Shown: positions 22,429 through 34,094, counted from the stretch's first letter. The stretch is DNA of 64,000 bases from Dermanyssus gallinae (GCA_003439945.1 QVRM01002086.1:102501-166500); one strand, 5' to 3'. Notes: generated by a model from the sequence alone, not told the origin. Made by a program: numbers and translations.

Positions 22429-24600
22429 TTTTCTATAGTTTGGGGCATGATATAGATCACCAGTAAATTTAGCATTAGGCTATTAAGGGCGCAAAAAATC
22501 TAATGAATTTATACACAAAATGATGTATGATTACATTCTACATCTTATTGCTAGACATCCAGAAATAGTCCACGGCTTATAGCAGGAGACCAAATTCGAA
22601 CTAGGTGGGTTTGCGACAGTCACTTCAAAAGCTCAGATTCCCAACATCCCCTCACTGTACTCGCCATCCTACTTCTAACACTCCACCCGCGGGTGCCATC
22701 TATAGAGACACACAGTCTTCTTTTAGTAATTAAATATTGTAAGATATATAAGTAAGATGAAGTTAGAAAGCTACGCCAGGAAAACGTTTACAGCCCCATC
22801 CTTCCTTCCACGTCATTAATGCAAGACCATTGAATCACTGTGGTTCGAACCTCGCCCCTCTTGCTGTCTGTGATTACTGCAGCGACATTGTCTCGCTGGC
22901 TATTAATGGATTAACGCTGGTAAGGAAAACCTCCAAACTCACGTCTGCCGCTGGCAGCGGCCAGTCACTTTGACGCTGTATGGAAAAACTGCCTGGCAAA
23001 TTAAGGTTTAGTGGACCTTTTTTAAGAGGTGGAAAATGCCCTTACGCACAACCTCCGATGTCAGTGGAGCGCGCAGTGTGGGGCTTTTACTGGACCTGCA
23101 GAGTAGTTATACTCGTATGTACTGGTTTACAGCTCAGTAAATGCAGTTTCGCTTTATAGCTGGAAGATAGAAGACGGTTCTCTCAGAGTTTAGTAAACGC
23201 CCTCGCAGGCAACTGAAGTGCTTTTCCAGCCGACTTGCTGTTCTTCTTCTGCTTCTGGCGAAGATGCGGCATTACTGAAACCGTGCTGAGCAAATTATTT
23301 CCGGCGCGATGAAACATATCGCAGCTGCCAGATCATCTGCTAAATGGAGTTGTAGGACAGTTTGAATTGCATTGCGACTGGTGTCCTCATTGTGGGCGCA
23401 GGCTCGAGTACAGTGAGCAACATTGAAAGATCACGACGATGACGTCGTTTCCAAATCTTCGATAATCCACAAGGTGCGTCGAGAAAACTCTGCGTTAGTT
23501 GTCAGCGCTAGATTTTGTCAGCGTCTATTTCTATGCTCTTTAATTTTGGCAAAGCAGTAAACGATACAGCTACTCAGCTAGAGAATGAACGAAGGCCGTA
23601 GAACAGCACAACGTAGCCAACTGTAGCCAGTCTAACGAAGCGTCAGTGCATCCGTCATACGATCTCATTGTCGAAAATGCCACAACTTTGAGAAGTGATG
23701 GTCTGGCCGTACATTGGGTGGAGACCTATATTTGAGTGCATTCATGTGCAGATTAGGGCGGAAAATTGCGGTCTAGCATATATATATGATATTCGTGATT
23801 GACCCCACACCTGCTACCTGCTACTTGCAGGCTCCCGTATTAAGTCGAGACGCCTTGGCTATCACGCGGCAGAATGTATATGCGTGTGTGTGTTGATGAA
23901 TATGGCAACGCCCATCGACTCCAACGTACGATTGCATACACGGACGAGCTGTAAAATCAACAGAGCAGGATCGATAGTTACGCCGAAATACACAGTTGAT
24001 ACGCGGGCTTGGCTGAATTCGACTAGAACAGTGTACACGTCACACAGCGAATCTGAAGTGTATGCAAGGGAGTGATGCATTTGCTTCAAATTCGAATTTG
24101 TATTAGTAAATGCAGCACCCACCTTATCTCTGGTCTGCTCAGTCTGCTGTATTTAGTCAATATGATATTTAAAAAATAAGAACCCTGTTCTATGGAGCAT
24201 ATGACAATTTAGATGTTTTCCTGTAAGACACCACTATTAGACGACAATCCACGTAGGCCTTGTGGTATTGTAGGAGCTATAACCAGCCGTAGCCTCATCT
24301 CCGCTTAGTCCTTACAGTAGAAGCAGGTAGAACTTAGGAACAAAATAGCAGGTGGCCGACAATCGCAACGTACGTTTACCATGTTTGGAAGTACTGTTCC
24401 GTAACGATAGCACGTTCATTACTATGCTAATGGGTGATCTTTCTGTTCGAGGGGTCGAACGTCGGATATTGCGCACCCCATGATAGAAGGGTACTCATAT
24501 CATTATCGTCTTGATGGGGGCCTTCAAACGGTCTTCTCAGCAAGAACACGCCCCGGGTCCCGTGTTGCCTTCTCTCGTGTAGGTCCAATGATGTTTCATT
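22425..24600. other. Gene-less stretch
   Basis: No motif-bearing frame. GGTTCGAACC at 22842 is a perfect pol III B-box match, but there is no A-box at the right distance and no cloverleaf, so no tRNA is called. Confidence 0.45.
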
Positions 24601-24637
24601 AGACACACTCTAACAATGGTAGGTTAGAGTGTGTTCT
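24601..24637. repeat. Perfect-stem inverted repeat (hairpin)
   Basis: AGACACACTCTAAC (24601-24614) pairs with GTTAGAGTGTGTTCT (24623-24637) with one bulged T and an 8-nt loop. Function unknown; possibly the end of a small palindromic repeat. Confidence 0.65.
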
Positions 24638-24654
24638 ATTGGAATGAGTTAGGT

Positions 24655-24777
24655 GCAGGCCGCCTGGGGGGGGGTGGGGAGGAATCCGGGTTTAGTGAGT
24701 TTGCGAGTCTCATAGGCTGCTAGTGGCGCATGTGCATCATGCATTCCCGAAACCTCCCAGAAAAAAAAAAAAAAAAA
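24655..24777 (+). repeat. SINE-like poly(A)-tailed repeat, copy 1
   Basis: Contains GGGAGGAATCCGGGTTTAGT and GAGTTTGCGAG, then AACCTCCCAG followed by 17 A. A shorter copy with the same core and the same CCTCC-A-run end lies at 28346-28409. A shared core plus an A tail suggests retroposed copies of one short family. No clear pol III boxes. Confidence 0.45.
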
Positions 24778-25053
24778 GGTCGCATCGATTTGTAAGTGCT
24801 GCCCAACTGCTGAAGACAGAACCAACAATTAAACCTGTGTCCGATCGGTGACTCCGCATCCTGACTTCGTCACCGAACAGGCGAAGCTACCGCCAATGCA
24901 AGTTAAATTGTAATCGGATTATATATACATATATACTATCAGAAGCGACATTCAAAGCACCCCTAATGAGTTCAAGCTTTTCGGCCTAATGATTACCAGG
25001 CATGCGTTGACTGCTCTCGCTGGTTTGTGCAGAAAAAGGGCCACCTAGGCTGA
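24778..25053. other. Gene-less spacer
   Basis: No recognisable feature apart from a short ATATATACATATATA. Confidence 0.5.
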
Positions 25054-25419
25054 GATCCGTATACATGTGCTCTTTACAGGTTTACGCAAGAGAGCTTACT
25101 TAATGCGCGAGAATTGTCATTGGTGGACTCGCATGCACGCCAAGATCGCTTCTCTGTTATTTTTTGGCCTAGCATAGTAAACGACTGCCCTCAAGGTCTT
25201 TATGAACCTCCCGAAAGATTAACTGAAGACAATGACCACACCTTTTTAAACAGGATCTTACCAAACCAGCTAGAAGGTAGCTATTGGTTCCGGTACGATG
25301 GAGCGGCGCCAGTTGATAAAGCCGCTGCGGTACGGGCCCACCTAGACAATCGTTACGTTCAGAGATCGAAGGATTGGCCAATACTAAATCAAATAGAAGC
25401 GAACACAGCACACATATGA
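25054..25419 (+). pseudogene. Degraded mariner-like (IS630/Tc1 superfamily) transposase
   Basis: An open frame of about 121 codons with no proper ATG start reads FTQESLLN, then DRFSVIFWPSIVNDC, GLYEPPERL, TFLNRILPNQLE and WFRYDGAAPVDKAAAVRAHL. The order and spacing match the catalytic core of mariner-like transposases of the kind with ...FTRDG...RFSVNVWAGIV...GPY.LP..L...YL.FL...L..LL...WFQHDGAP.H...VR..L. The second catalytic Asp is kept in YDGAA, but the His of the HDGAPAH motif is replaced. The N-terminal DNA-binding part, the third catalytic residue and the terminal repeats are not found. It is unrelated to the mariner at 38.2 kb in detail. Dead fragment. Confidence 0.55.
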
Positions 25420-25538
25420 TCATCCATTTCTGGCTTTTTGTTCACCAGACATAAAACATCGCCAGACACAGACCGGACCTTGGCCGCTAACGTCTGGTCC
25501 TCCAGCAACATGGGACTCTATGGGATTTCGACTTTGGC

Positions 25539-25553
25539 GGGGGGGGGGGGGGG
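25539..25553. repeat. Poly(G) tract, 15 nt
   Basis: Uninterrupted run of 15 G on the + strand, preceded by GGC. Confidence 0.9.
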
Positions 25554-26216
25554 TGGCTTACGGCAATGATATCACAAACCAGAGCACTACCAAGAATTGA
25601 TACTAAAATGGTCTCCGTTAAGTGAGCACTCTCCTGAGTGTGTGCTTTCTGCTGAGCGGTATGGCAAGGTTTTACCTTTGTTTTCGTCGTGTACGAGGAG
25701 GCTCTGTCGGATTCTCCCAATGTGCACAGCACGCACGTGTTAACCGTCGTCTTTCCAATTTTCTCATATATATATCATTTTTTTTTTGGGATGAGTGATC
25801 GCATTCATTTCCCGCTGTGTGATCGCCCGGGAAGGGTTGGTCCATTCGGAAGCACACGCGCACATGAAGGGTGAAAGATATTGAATCTGAAACTCAAAAA
25901 TGAGATATAACAGGATCTGGAGTTTTGCGAACCCTCCTCAATACGACTCGCTAGCTAACGTGGAATGTCGATCACGAACTTCTTCCAAACACGTCGGTAT
26001 GCTTAAGTTTTTCTACCGAACAACTAGATATCTCGCGAACGCAATTTTTAAAACTACGGTACGGTCAGTCACACCAATATAAAAAAATAAACTTTAGTAT
26101 TTTTGCTGTCACCCCTAAATACAGCATTTCTACTCCCCTAAATCTATCGGGAAAATGCTTATTTTAAAATGTTTAGTAAATGTCTCAGTCATGGCTAGAA
26201 CTTTAAAAAAATATGA

Positions 26217-26240
26217 ATATATATATATATATATATATAT
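26217..26240. repeat. (TA)n microsatellite
   Basis: Twelve TA units. Confidence 0.95.
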
Positions 26241-27840
26241 GACAATAGTGTTATCAAAAATCGGAACACAGTACAATTTTTCCGCTATAAATGCCACAAA
26301 ATAAATGACACTTTTAGGAATTTTTATTTGAACCCAATCTGAGAAAGAAAGGGATCCGGCCACGATAACAGCAACAATCACGACAGTAACCACAGAAAAA
26401 GGGACGATAATAAACGGCAACAGCCAAGTCGCCGCCATTAAGCACTAGGATACTGTTAAAGCTCGTTTAGTAAGTAGTCGAAACACAATGGGCAAACACT
26501 TTAGTGTGTCAAACGCAGTGTGGCATTGTACGCGTCGTCTAGCTTTTATTTGCAGCCCTCCGAATATAGACGGGGCGGGTCATACGCACTGTTAGTATCT
26601 GCAGAAGACGTCACGCATACCATTTCGGGAGTGAGCCATCAGTCCGGATAGAAACGCGATGCAGCGCTTGATTATTAAAAGTGGTCTGAGCTTTGTAGAA
26701 GTGGCTCGGTTTATTACGCCGTGTCAAAGCTACGTTAACAGTGACCGGTGAATTTTGACGAGGACGCCGTGCTAAAGTGCTTCGCTCGTATTTTGTCGTC
26801 TTTGATGGCAGTCAACTCAGTATTTGAAAATAAAATGGATATTATTATTATTATTATTAGCATAGCACCCGGGCTGGCGAATGTGTTTATGCTACATCAG
26901 GGACTTTCGACACGACCTAAATCTAGCGTTTTGCTAGTTCTGTTATAGACCGAAGCGTCGGACGTATCGCGGTATATCTATCAGATTTGCTTCGGCACTG
27001 TCTGCATCGACACGCGACAACAATCCGACTAAGACAAGAAAGACGTTGCGTATAATATTCTGCGAAAAAAAAACAGAGTGGAAAGCTAAAGACGAACTAG
27101 CAATGTATATCTTGGCATGTTCAACAGCCTAGAATTATAACGACATAACCTCAAATTAACAAAAATTAAAGATGTTGTATTTAACTCTACAGAGTCTATT
27201 GCACTAAACACGGAGTTCTCTGCGGTGAGGTTAAAGAGAAACAGAGCAATGCTACGTAGCATCCAAGGGGTGCTGGCAATCAAGATCGATGGTTTTGAGT
27301 ATAACTGTACTATTGCACCTGCAGATCGGATGTAGAGCTGTTCCAGGACTACACGCCTACTCGGCTTAAAGCTAGAGAGAACATCCTCCACAAACGAGTG
27401 GGGGAAGACAAAAAGGCCTGCAGGACAGGTATCTCAAAACGATATTAATGAAAGTGCACGAAGATGTGACCTGCCAACTTACACAGGGTCACCGATGCTT
27501 TCAGGAGCACTAGCGCACAATTGACAAAGCGCTAAGCGCAACTCATGTGTTATATGATACGGGTAAGGGCGATGATGTGACTCACACGGTCATATGCTGC
27601 ACATACTTTGCTACTTACTATGCTTACACGTTGCACATACTTTGAGGATAAAACAGCATACGTGGAACGAAAACTAGGAGCTATAATTAAAGGGAATACC
27701 CATTGTCGCTTTTGATACTAAAAGTTAAAACAGAAAGCTGGATAGCAGTCGTTTTGCACTTATCGGCAGTCTAGAAAGGCAAGGAGAGAACGCAAGGAGC
27801 CGGACAACGAGCCAGTTGTCCCGCGAGAATGAGGGTCCCG

Positions 27841-28206
27841 CGCGAAGACGTCTTCGTACAGATCCAATGAAGTAAGCTGCTGGTTTGGGCCGTGACAGTG
27901 ACTGGCTCATCAGCCCCTTTAAGGGCCACTTCTGGCGCAACCCGGGCCAGTTATGCTTCAGCTCTCGCCGAGGCAGGCAAGGTAAAGAAGTACCGGAACA
28001 TTGGATACCCGTACGGGTTTTACCCACTCGCCTTCGATACCCTTTGCAGACCCGTGCACTCGCGCCTTGCTACAGAAGGTCGGGATGCGGCAGATTCTGG
28101 CCAGCGGAGACAGGAGAGCGAGCGATTTCCTCAAACAGCGCCTGTCGCAACGGGGGAATGCGGTTTCGGTCCGGGTAATACTCCACTACACTGGACCTCT
28201 CGCAAC
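27841..28206 (+). pseudogene. Retroelement C-terminal nuclease-like module, frameshifted copy
   Basis: The + frame reads REDVFVQIQ, an in-frame TGA (27868), LLVWAVTVTGSSAPLR, then SYASALAEAGKVKKYRNI and GYPYGFYPLAFDTL. A +1 shift near 28045-28055 continues with SGDRRASDFLKQRLSQRGNA and VSVRVIL. The pattern [RP]-D-V-x-V ... W-[DA]-V-T-V-T ... K-x-x-K-Y ... F-x-P-L-A-F-[ED]-T-L ... SGD-x-R ... QRGNA matches the C-terminal PD-(D/E)XK-like end of invertebrate RT polyproteins. The second acidic residue (W-D-V-T-V in relatives) is Ala here. The 3' half is close to the fragment at 6290-6560. There is no RT upstream, so this is a truncated dead copy. Confidence 0.65.
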
Positions 28207-28345
28207 GTTCACACGTTCGCAGGAACCCAAATGTAATTTCCAACCTTTGAGGTTAACTCAAGCATATGTGTATGCATATAGTATGGAACGAAAAAAGAGT
28301 CTGTTTATAAGATAAATAGCTTTTCAGGCAAGCCATACAATTTCA
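28207..28345. other. Short spacer
   Basis: No recognisable feature. Confidence 0.5.
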
Positions 28346-28409
28346 AGCCCGAGGGGGCAGGGAGGAATCCGAGTTTAATGAGTTTGTGAAGCCTCCATAT
28401 AAAAAAAAA
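28346..28409 (+). repeat. SINE-like A-tailed repeat, copy 2
   Basis: GGGAGGAATCCGAGTTTAAT then GAGTTTGTGAAGCCTCC and nine A. Matches the core of 24655-24777, with about 45 bp missing before the A run. Confidence 0.4.
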
Positions 28410-29520
28410 CAGCAACAAAAACCGGCAAATGATAACACCGCGGTGACATATTCTTTGTGTGTCGTTACTTTAACTAAGTGGCTTTTCTTATCAACAAGTT
28501 AGAAGGCTGCTTTGTGTCCAAATCATGGATAGCTGGTGACTTTACAAGCAAGTGACTAATGCTTCTACTAGGACTTCCTAACTAGAGAACAAAGCTGAAG
28601 CCGCCGTTTAGTGCTTGATGGCATTGTAAAGCAAGCGTTTACTTAAATATATATATGTCGTTTCCTTTGCGTGAAGCGAAAACACGAATTTGCAGGAACA
28701 TGGGAGCTTATTTAATCGTCAATATAATATCCACTTCGTTTAATGACATATTGTCAACAATCAACCGGCCCTCAATCTTTCTTTTGTAAAAGTCTGTTTT
28801 TTGTGTAGACGACGAAATGATGAGCCTAATTTCAGACGTGCTCTTGAGACTTGCTTTTTCCGAGAACTTACATTTCTTTGAAAGCGCAAGGTCTGGAGAG
28901 TATAATCGGTGTTTGGCCTATAGCGTGTATTATTTTAAGGCTGGAGTCGCGTGTTGTCTATGTAACAGGTTTTCCCAATTATGTTCACGAGTTATGGACG
29001 CGACAGGGTCACTTTTTCCTGAACTTGTTGGAGTTATTGACAGTACAGATCTGCGATTATTTATATAAAAGTGTAAAGTGAACTATGCCTCTGATATCCC
29101 ACCAATAGCACAACCAAACCTATTAGAGTGGAGGCTTTTTGCTTGGGTTCTCTCTCTGGGAACAGGCTGTGACCTCGGAACAGAATATTTTCCTGTTAAC
29201 ATTCTCGCAAAAGGCTTCATTTTTATTGCATTTTTACCAAACGATCCAAAAATGAAGCTTGACGGTAACGATAGCAGTGGTTCATCGTCCATGTTAAAAT
29301 CTCTACCACGGAACTTGGCAAAGCACCTTGGCAAGTTCGTTCTTTCACTAAATTGTCTTCAAAGCTGGTGGAGATGTTTCGAGCTACAGAAGCGTGGGGA
29401 TCGTTTTAGAACGTATACGACAAAACACTCCAAATTTGCACTCTTACATTTACCATTTCTCCACCTTCTCAGAAAGCAACTAAGATATTTATGCTAAAGC
29501 GGAGTATCCTGTCTAATGCA
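28410..29520. other. Stretch with two unrecognised adjacent frames
   Basis: + strand frames 28817-29068 (83 codons) and 29078-29497 (139 codons) are adjacent but in different phases. Composition is less repetitive than in the surroundings. I recognise no domain. They could be a degraded transposon ORF or chance frames, and there is no Kozak or splice support that I can defend. Confidence 0.25.
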
Positions 29521-30960
29521 GTAATGGCCGTTTCATCACAAACCTGTCATATCTCTTCACGTTGATGTTGCTCTGAGGGCGCGGCAAGCCTTCGAGCAAG
29601 CCAAACGAGTAGATACCATAATACCAAGAACTTTGCATCAACTTAATGTATTTTCCTTGAAGACTCTTGCGAGTATAACCAGTAACGTTTCTAAGAAACT
29701 AAAGCTTTAGCCTTAAGCAACATTCAGCACCAACAGTAACTGGGCCTGCCAACTTCTTTTAAATGTTTTCAAACAAGAGTAAAGTCTATTTGGAAATCTT
29801 ATTCTATTAGTAGGATATACCAGGTTTGTAGCTTTTAGTCTGTTTTCACACTTGCCTGTTGGTATTCGGATGATTTTTCTGTATTTTATGCACTCTGGAT
29901 ATATGTGATTGCGAAACGTCTGGTCATAAAAGTAACTTCAAAATTGTGAACGCCTTTACACCTAGTTTATTTTCATATACACAATTTCCATTATGAAATT
30001 TAAAACGAGTGTTTAACGCGTTTATATGCATGTCTTGGTTGTAGCCGAGTATTGTTCATAGTGCATTATTATGGGTAATTCGTTGTTTATTATATACTTG
30101 GTGTGTATACTTTTATTCAAATTAATCTTGTAACTGAGGTGGAAGCTTAGAAAGAAAAATTGCTGCATGTTATTCATAATATGTATAGAAGTCCCAATAT
30201 TGTAAAGCCTAATTAAACAAGGAAATATTTATTTCAATATATTTACTAAGTGAATTGTATGCTATTTAAAGAAAAGGGAAGGGTCTAGCGTTATACTAAG
30301 CAATTTCAGACTTGCAACATGCGTTAATACATGCCCAAGTCTTGAGGTGTTTGTCGTTCATGGAATAAGATTATGACCTTAGTGTTCAAGGATCTAATTC
30401 TAACATATCAAAAACAACGGCCATTATTGCAGATTATTATGAAGAGGTAATTATAAACTTGTGAAAATTTAAAAATAAAAAAGTGATGAAAGAATAGCAG
30501 AAGTCTTCGAGATATTAATCCTTTTTTAATTTCTAATAGTTGCTCATTTAGAAAATACAACAAAGCTCCGCTCTTTTGCTAGACCAATTAGGGCTGAGAA
30601 TGTATCCGGAGATTGATCCCTACTATGAATGCAGAGTAACATTAAAGGCCCACCCTTATACTGATTTTTGTAATCTCTAATTTGTAAATACAGAAAAAAA
30701 CTAATAGTAAGAAAGCACAACTATCTCGGTCACAGAGTGGTCCATGACTACACCAAGAATACAGATCATATAATAATTCTTATATTTATAGCACTTCTTC
30801 TCGTTTCTACGAATCTGCCTAATGTTCAGCGTTCAACACGTAACGGAAGAAGTTTTTCTCAGTATTTGTGTGTTGTCTGCAGAATGTTTTTGTGAAGAAG
30901 AAGAAAAATACAAATTGTCTTTGAGGTGAATTCAATTGAAAAAACGTAAACTTGGGTACC
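29521..30960. other. AT-rich gene-less stretch
   Basis: Uniformly AT-rich, with no frame of note and no microsatellite arrays, which is unusual for this window. Nothing recognised. Confidence 0.55.
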
Positions 30961-32202
30961 GTTTTTGACTAGACATATTTCACTCGCAAATGTGACGGTG
31001 TATACATGGGTCGAATGCATCGATGAATGTCTGTACATGTAGTGTACAATGTGTGTATGCTCCTACTCATGTATGAGTGTGTGAAATCAGTAGCACACTG
31101 TGCATTTTGTGCCTGGTTTGTAAAAAACGACAACGTACAAGAAAACGACAAAAGAATAGAGAAAGAGAGATCGAGAGAAAATGTATAAGAAAACTTAATG
31201 AGTAATGGCAGGACACCAACAAGAACCGAGGTGGTTTCTTGTAGTGGTGGCTGCGGCACAAGCCGCAGGCCGACGTGCGCCGGCAATGCGGGATACGGGT
31301 GGCACCAAAACTGGACCCACCAACTGACTGGTTAACTGCTGGCCACAAAAAGCCAAATGTTGTTATCAACTCAATTAGCGACTTAACACAGCAACTGAAC
31401 GGATAGGGAGATAGAGGGCGCGAGAAAAAGCCTTGACTGGTTTTTCGATGTGTCACTGCTGTACTACCTGCTCACTGCTACGACTGGGTCTGGCTAGGCC
31501 TGGAACAGTCCTGTTACGACTAAACCAGCGGAAGCAGCTGGACTGGCAATTCTAGTGGAACCAGGGTAAGAATAACTAACTCCTACTAGAACCAGTAGTA
31601 GAAGTATTTCTAGCCGTAGTATTAATAGTGGTAGTAGTAGTAGTAGATTTAAATAATCGCTGCCGCTGCTGCTAAGCTCTAGGTTTTTCCACGTACTTTT
31701 TATTGAATGGCCTGCGTGCGACCTCTGCAATGTTGAGGCACCTATTCTTGCTATGGTTTTTCTTGATCACAACGATAGGGACGTCGACAGCGACAATGGC
31801 AGTCAGCCATTGTCGCCGTCGTCGCCAGTAGTGATATTGTCATTGTTATTGCTGTTTTCGTCGTTGTTACGACGACGACGATAACGACGACGACAACAAC
31901 AACGTTCTCAACAACAACAATAACAACAACAATTGCAACAAAAACCAACAGTAGTTTAGAGTGAAGGGTGATAGGGCGATGGAGGGATGGCGTTGATGAT
32001 TTTAAACACATAGAAGTGTCTGATGACTCTTTACTTGGTACGACTACTCTGTCTACTGCCTACACATACATCACTACCACTACACCCATTAGCATGCTAC
32101 TACAACTACTAAAAACGGTGGTAGCTGTTAGCCTTCTTTCAGGGGAACAACGAGAAAAAGACGACGAACGATGTAACCTTTATAACGACTTTTTGTCAAT
32201 GA
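30961..32202. other. Gene-less stretch with CAA/ACG repeats
   Basis: Contains GTAGTAGTAGTAG (31633-31646), and ACGACGACG / CAACAACAA tracts at about 31869-31935. Frames (129 codons or fewer) are repeat-driven. Confidence 0.5.
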
Positions 32203-33073
32203 GTGTTCTATGCAGACCCTGGATGTGTGTGCCCTATGTAGACCCTGCATGTGTGTGCCCTGTGTAGACCCTGTATGTTCTTCTCCTGTGCAGACCCTGT
32301 ATGTGTGTCCTGTGCTGACCCTGTGTTGACTCTGTATGGTTGTGTCCTTGGCAGGCCTTGTATGTAAGTGTCCTGACCAGACCTTGTATGTTTTTGTCCT
32401 GTGCAGACCCTGAATGTTTTTGTCCTGTGCGGACCCTGTATGTTTTTGTCCTGTGCAGACCCTGTATGTTTTTGTCCTGTGCAGACCCTGTAGTGTGTAC
32501 CCTGTGTACCCCCGCTATGTTTGTGTCCTTGGCAGGCCCTGTATGTGTGTGCCCTGTGTGGACCCTGGATTTGGGTGGCCTGTGTGGACCCTGCATGTGT
32601 GCGCCCTGTGTAGACCCTGGAAACGTGTGTCCTGTGTAGATCCCGGAAGTGTGTGCGCTGTGTAGACCCTGGATTTGTATGGCCTGTGTGAACCCTGGAT
32701 GTGTGTGGCCTGTGTGAACCCTGGATGTGTGTGGCCTGTGTAGACCCTAGAAGTGTGTACCTTGTGCAAATCCTAGATGTATGTGCCCTGTGTAGAGCCT
32801 GAATGTGTACACCCTGTGTAGATGCTGGAGGTGTGTGCCCTGTGTAGATCCTGGAAGTGTGTGCCCTGTGTAGATCCTGGAAGTGTGTGCCCTGTGTAGA
32901 TCCTAGAAGTCTGTGCTGTGTAGACCCTGGATGTGTGTGGCCTGTGTGAACCCTGGATGTGTGCGTCTTGTGTAGACCCCGGACGTGTGTGCCCGGTGTA
33001 AACCTTGTATGTGTGTGTCTTGTGTAGATCCTGGATGTGTGTGCCCTGTGTAGACCCTGTATTTGTTTGTAGA
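32203..33073. repeat. 26-bp minisatellite, about 33 units
   Basis: Successive units share the core GACCCTG followed by TGTGTGTGCCCTGTGTA, with a strict 26-bp step in most places (for example 32241 to 32267, and 32406 to 32432). Sub-variants are clustered: TGTTTTTGTCCTGTGCA units at 32385-32480 and GTGTGGCCTGTGTGAA units near 32670-32730. A few indels occur (for example near 32290-32340). Because 26 is not divisible by 3, all three - strand frames run through the same repeat. The 345-codon - strand frame (32208-33245), made of a 26-residue HT/Gly/Ser-rich repeat, is a consequence of this and not evidence for a gene. Confidence 0.95.
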
Positions 33074-34092
33074 CAACAAACACGGCCAGGAGAAGGACGA
33101 CGACAGAACGGCTATCCGAGCAGCACCTTAAAAGCAGCAGCATCATCTTCTTTTCTTCTTCACGACGATCGTGGTCCCTTGGCCGGGTCTTGGTCTTGAT
33201 CGTTGGCGTCGTCGGTAGGTAGCTGCGGCCAGCCAACGCCACCACCGGCCCATGCTGATGATGTAGACCAGAGGGACCAGAGCGTTGACAAAAAACAGCC
33301 TAGACGACGGCGTCGACAAAAACCGACCCGAGTCGCCAAACAAGCGACAGCTGGAAAGCAACGAACAAACAACAGGAATAAGAACAAGAAGAACAACAAC
33401 AACGACGACGACGAAGGAACGAGAAACGTTGTAGAAACGAGTGGTGGTCGATGTGGTGGTGGTAGTGGCGGTGGTGGTGGTTCTCTACTTGAAGACGTCG
33501 CGCTGATTTGGTCCGGTTTTTCCTTGAGCAGAGGGGCGGCCAGTTTTAGGGTGCTTTCTTACCTTCTATTCTTACAATGGTCGGTCGTCGCGCTCTGTGG
33601 CGTTTGTAGACGCGGGCCACCCTTCAGCGCGGACGAAGGGTGATGAACACATGATACACATTTAGTCGGGAATTCGACGCACAGAGGCACTACACACAGA
33701 GAGGCACATAGGCGAAGAGTACATTCGCGTGCCCACGCGTGGCGCTTCATTCAGCGGCGATCATTTGATACGGAGACGCAGGCAAGCAGGCACCAAGCAG
33801 TAAGCAGGCACGGGCTGGCCACTGGTGGTGCAGTGGATACGTTGCTACCCTCTAGTTCAACTCAACCGACAGCCTCTACTACTACGCTCGTCAGCTGCAG
33901 CCGATCTATGGCCAGACCAGCGCCGGCTATCTGTTGATCTTCCTCCGATCACCGAGAGATCGACCGAGACGAGATTTAAGAAAATGATATAGATCGGAAA
34001 GAACGAACAGGATATGTGATTTGTCTCCTGGGCGGCGTCTCTTCTAGTACGTCGTCGGTAAAGAACAACGGCTTTTCACAGTTGAGCTTTGA

Positions 34093-34094
<2 letters not shown>
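33074..34094. other. Gene-less GC-richer island
   Basis: AACAACAACAACGACGACG at about 33393-33415 and GGTGGTGGT at 33443-33482. At 33826-33836 an A-box-like TGGTGCAGTGG is followed by GTTCAACTC at 33855, but the spacing is too short for a tRNA. No gene can be supported. Confidence 0.45.

Larger units (their letters stand above)
25420..27840. other. Gene-less stretch with small repeats
   Basis: Holds a 15-G run (25539-25553), a (TA)n at 26217-26240 and an ATTATTATTATT tract near 26842-26862. Frames up to 102 codons show no motif. Confidence 0.5.

Noticed and set aside
22842..22852. Perfect B-box (GGTTCGAACC) suggesting a tRNA gene
   Set aside because: No A-box about 40-55 bp upstream and no cloverleaf pairing.
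32208..33245. 345-codon - strand frame with a 26-residue peptide repeat, possibly a repeat-rich secreted or structural protein
   Set aside because: The frame exists in all three phases because the 26-bp DNA unit lacks stops. No signal peptide or flanking domain, and the unit number and indels ignore the frame.
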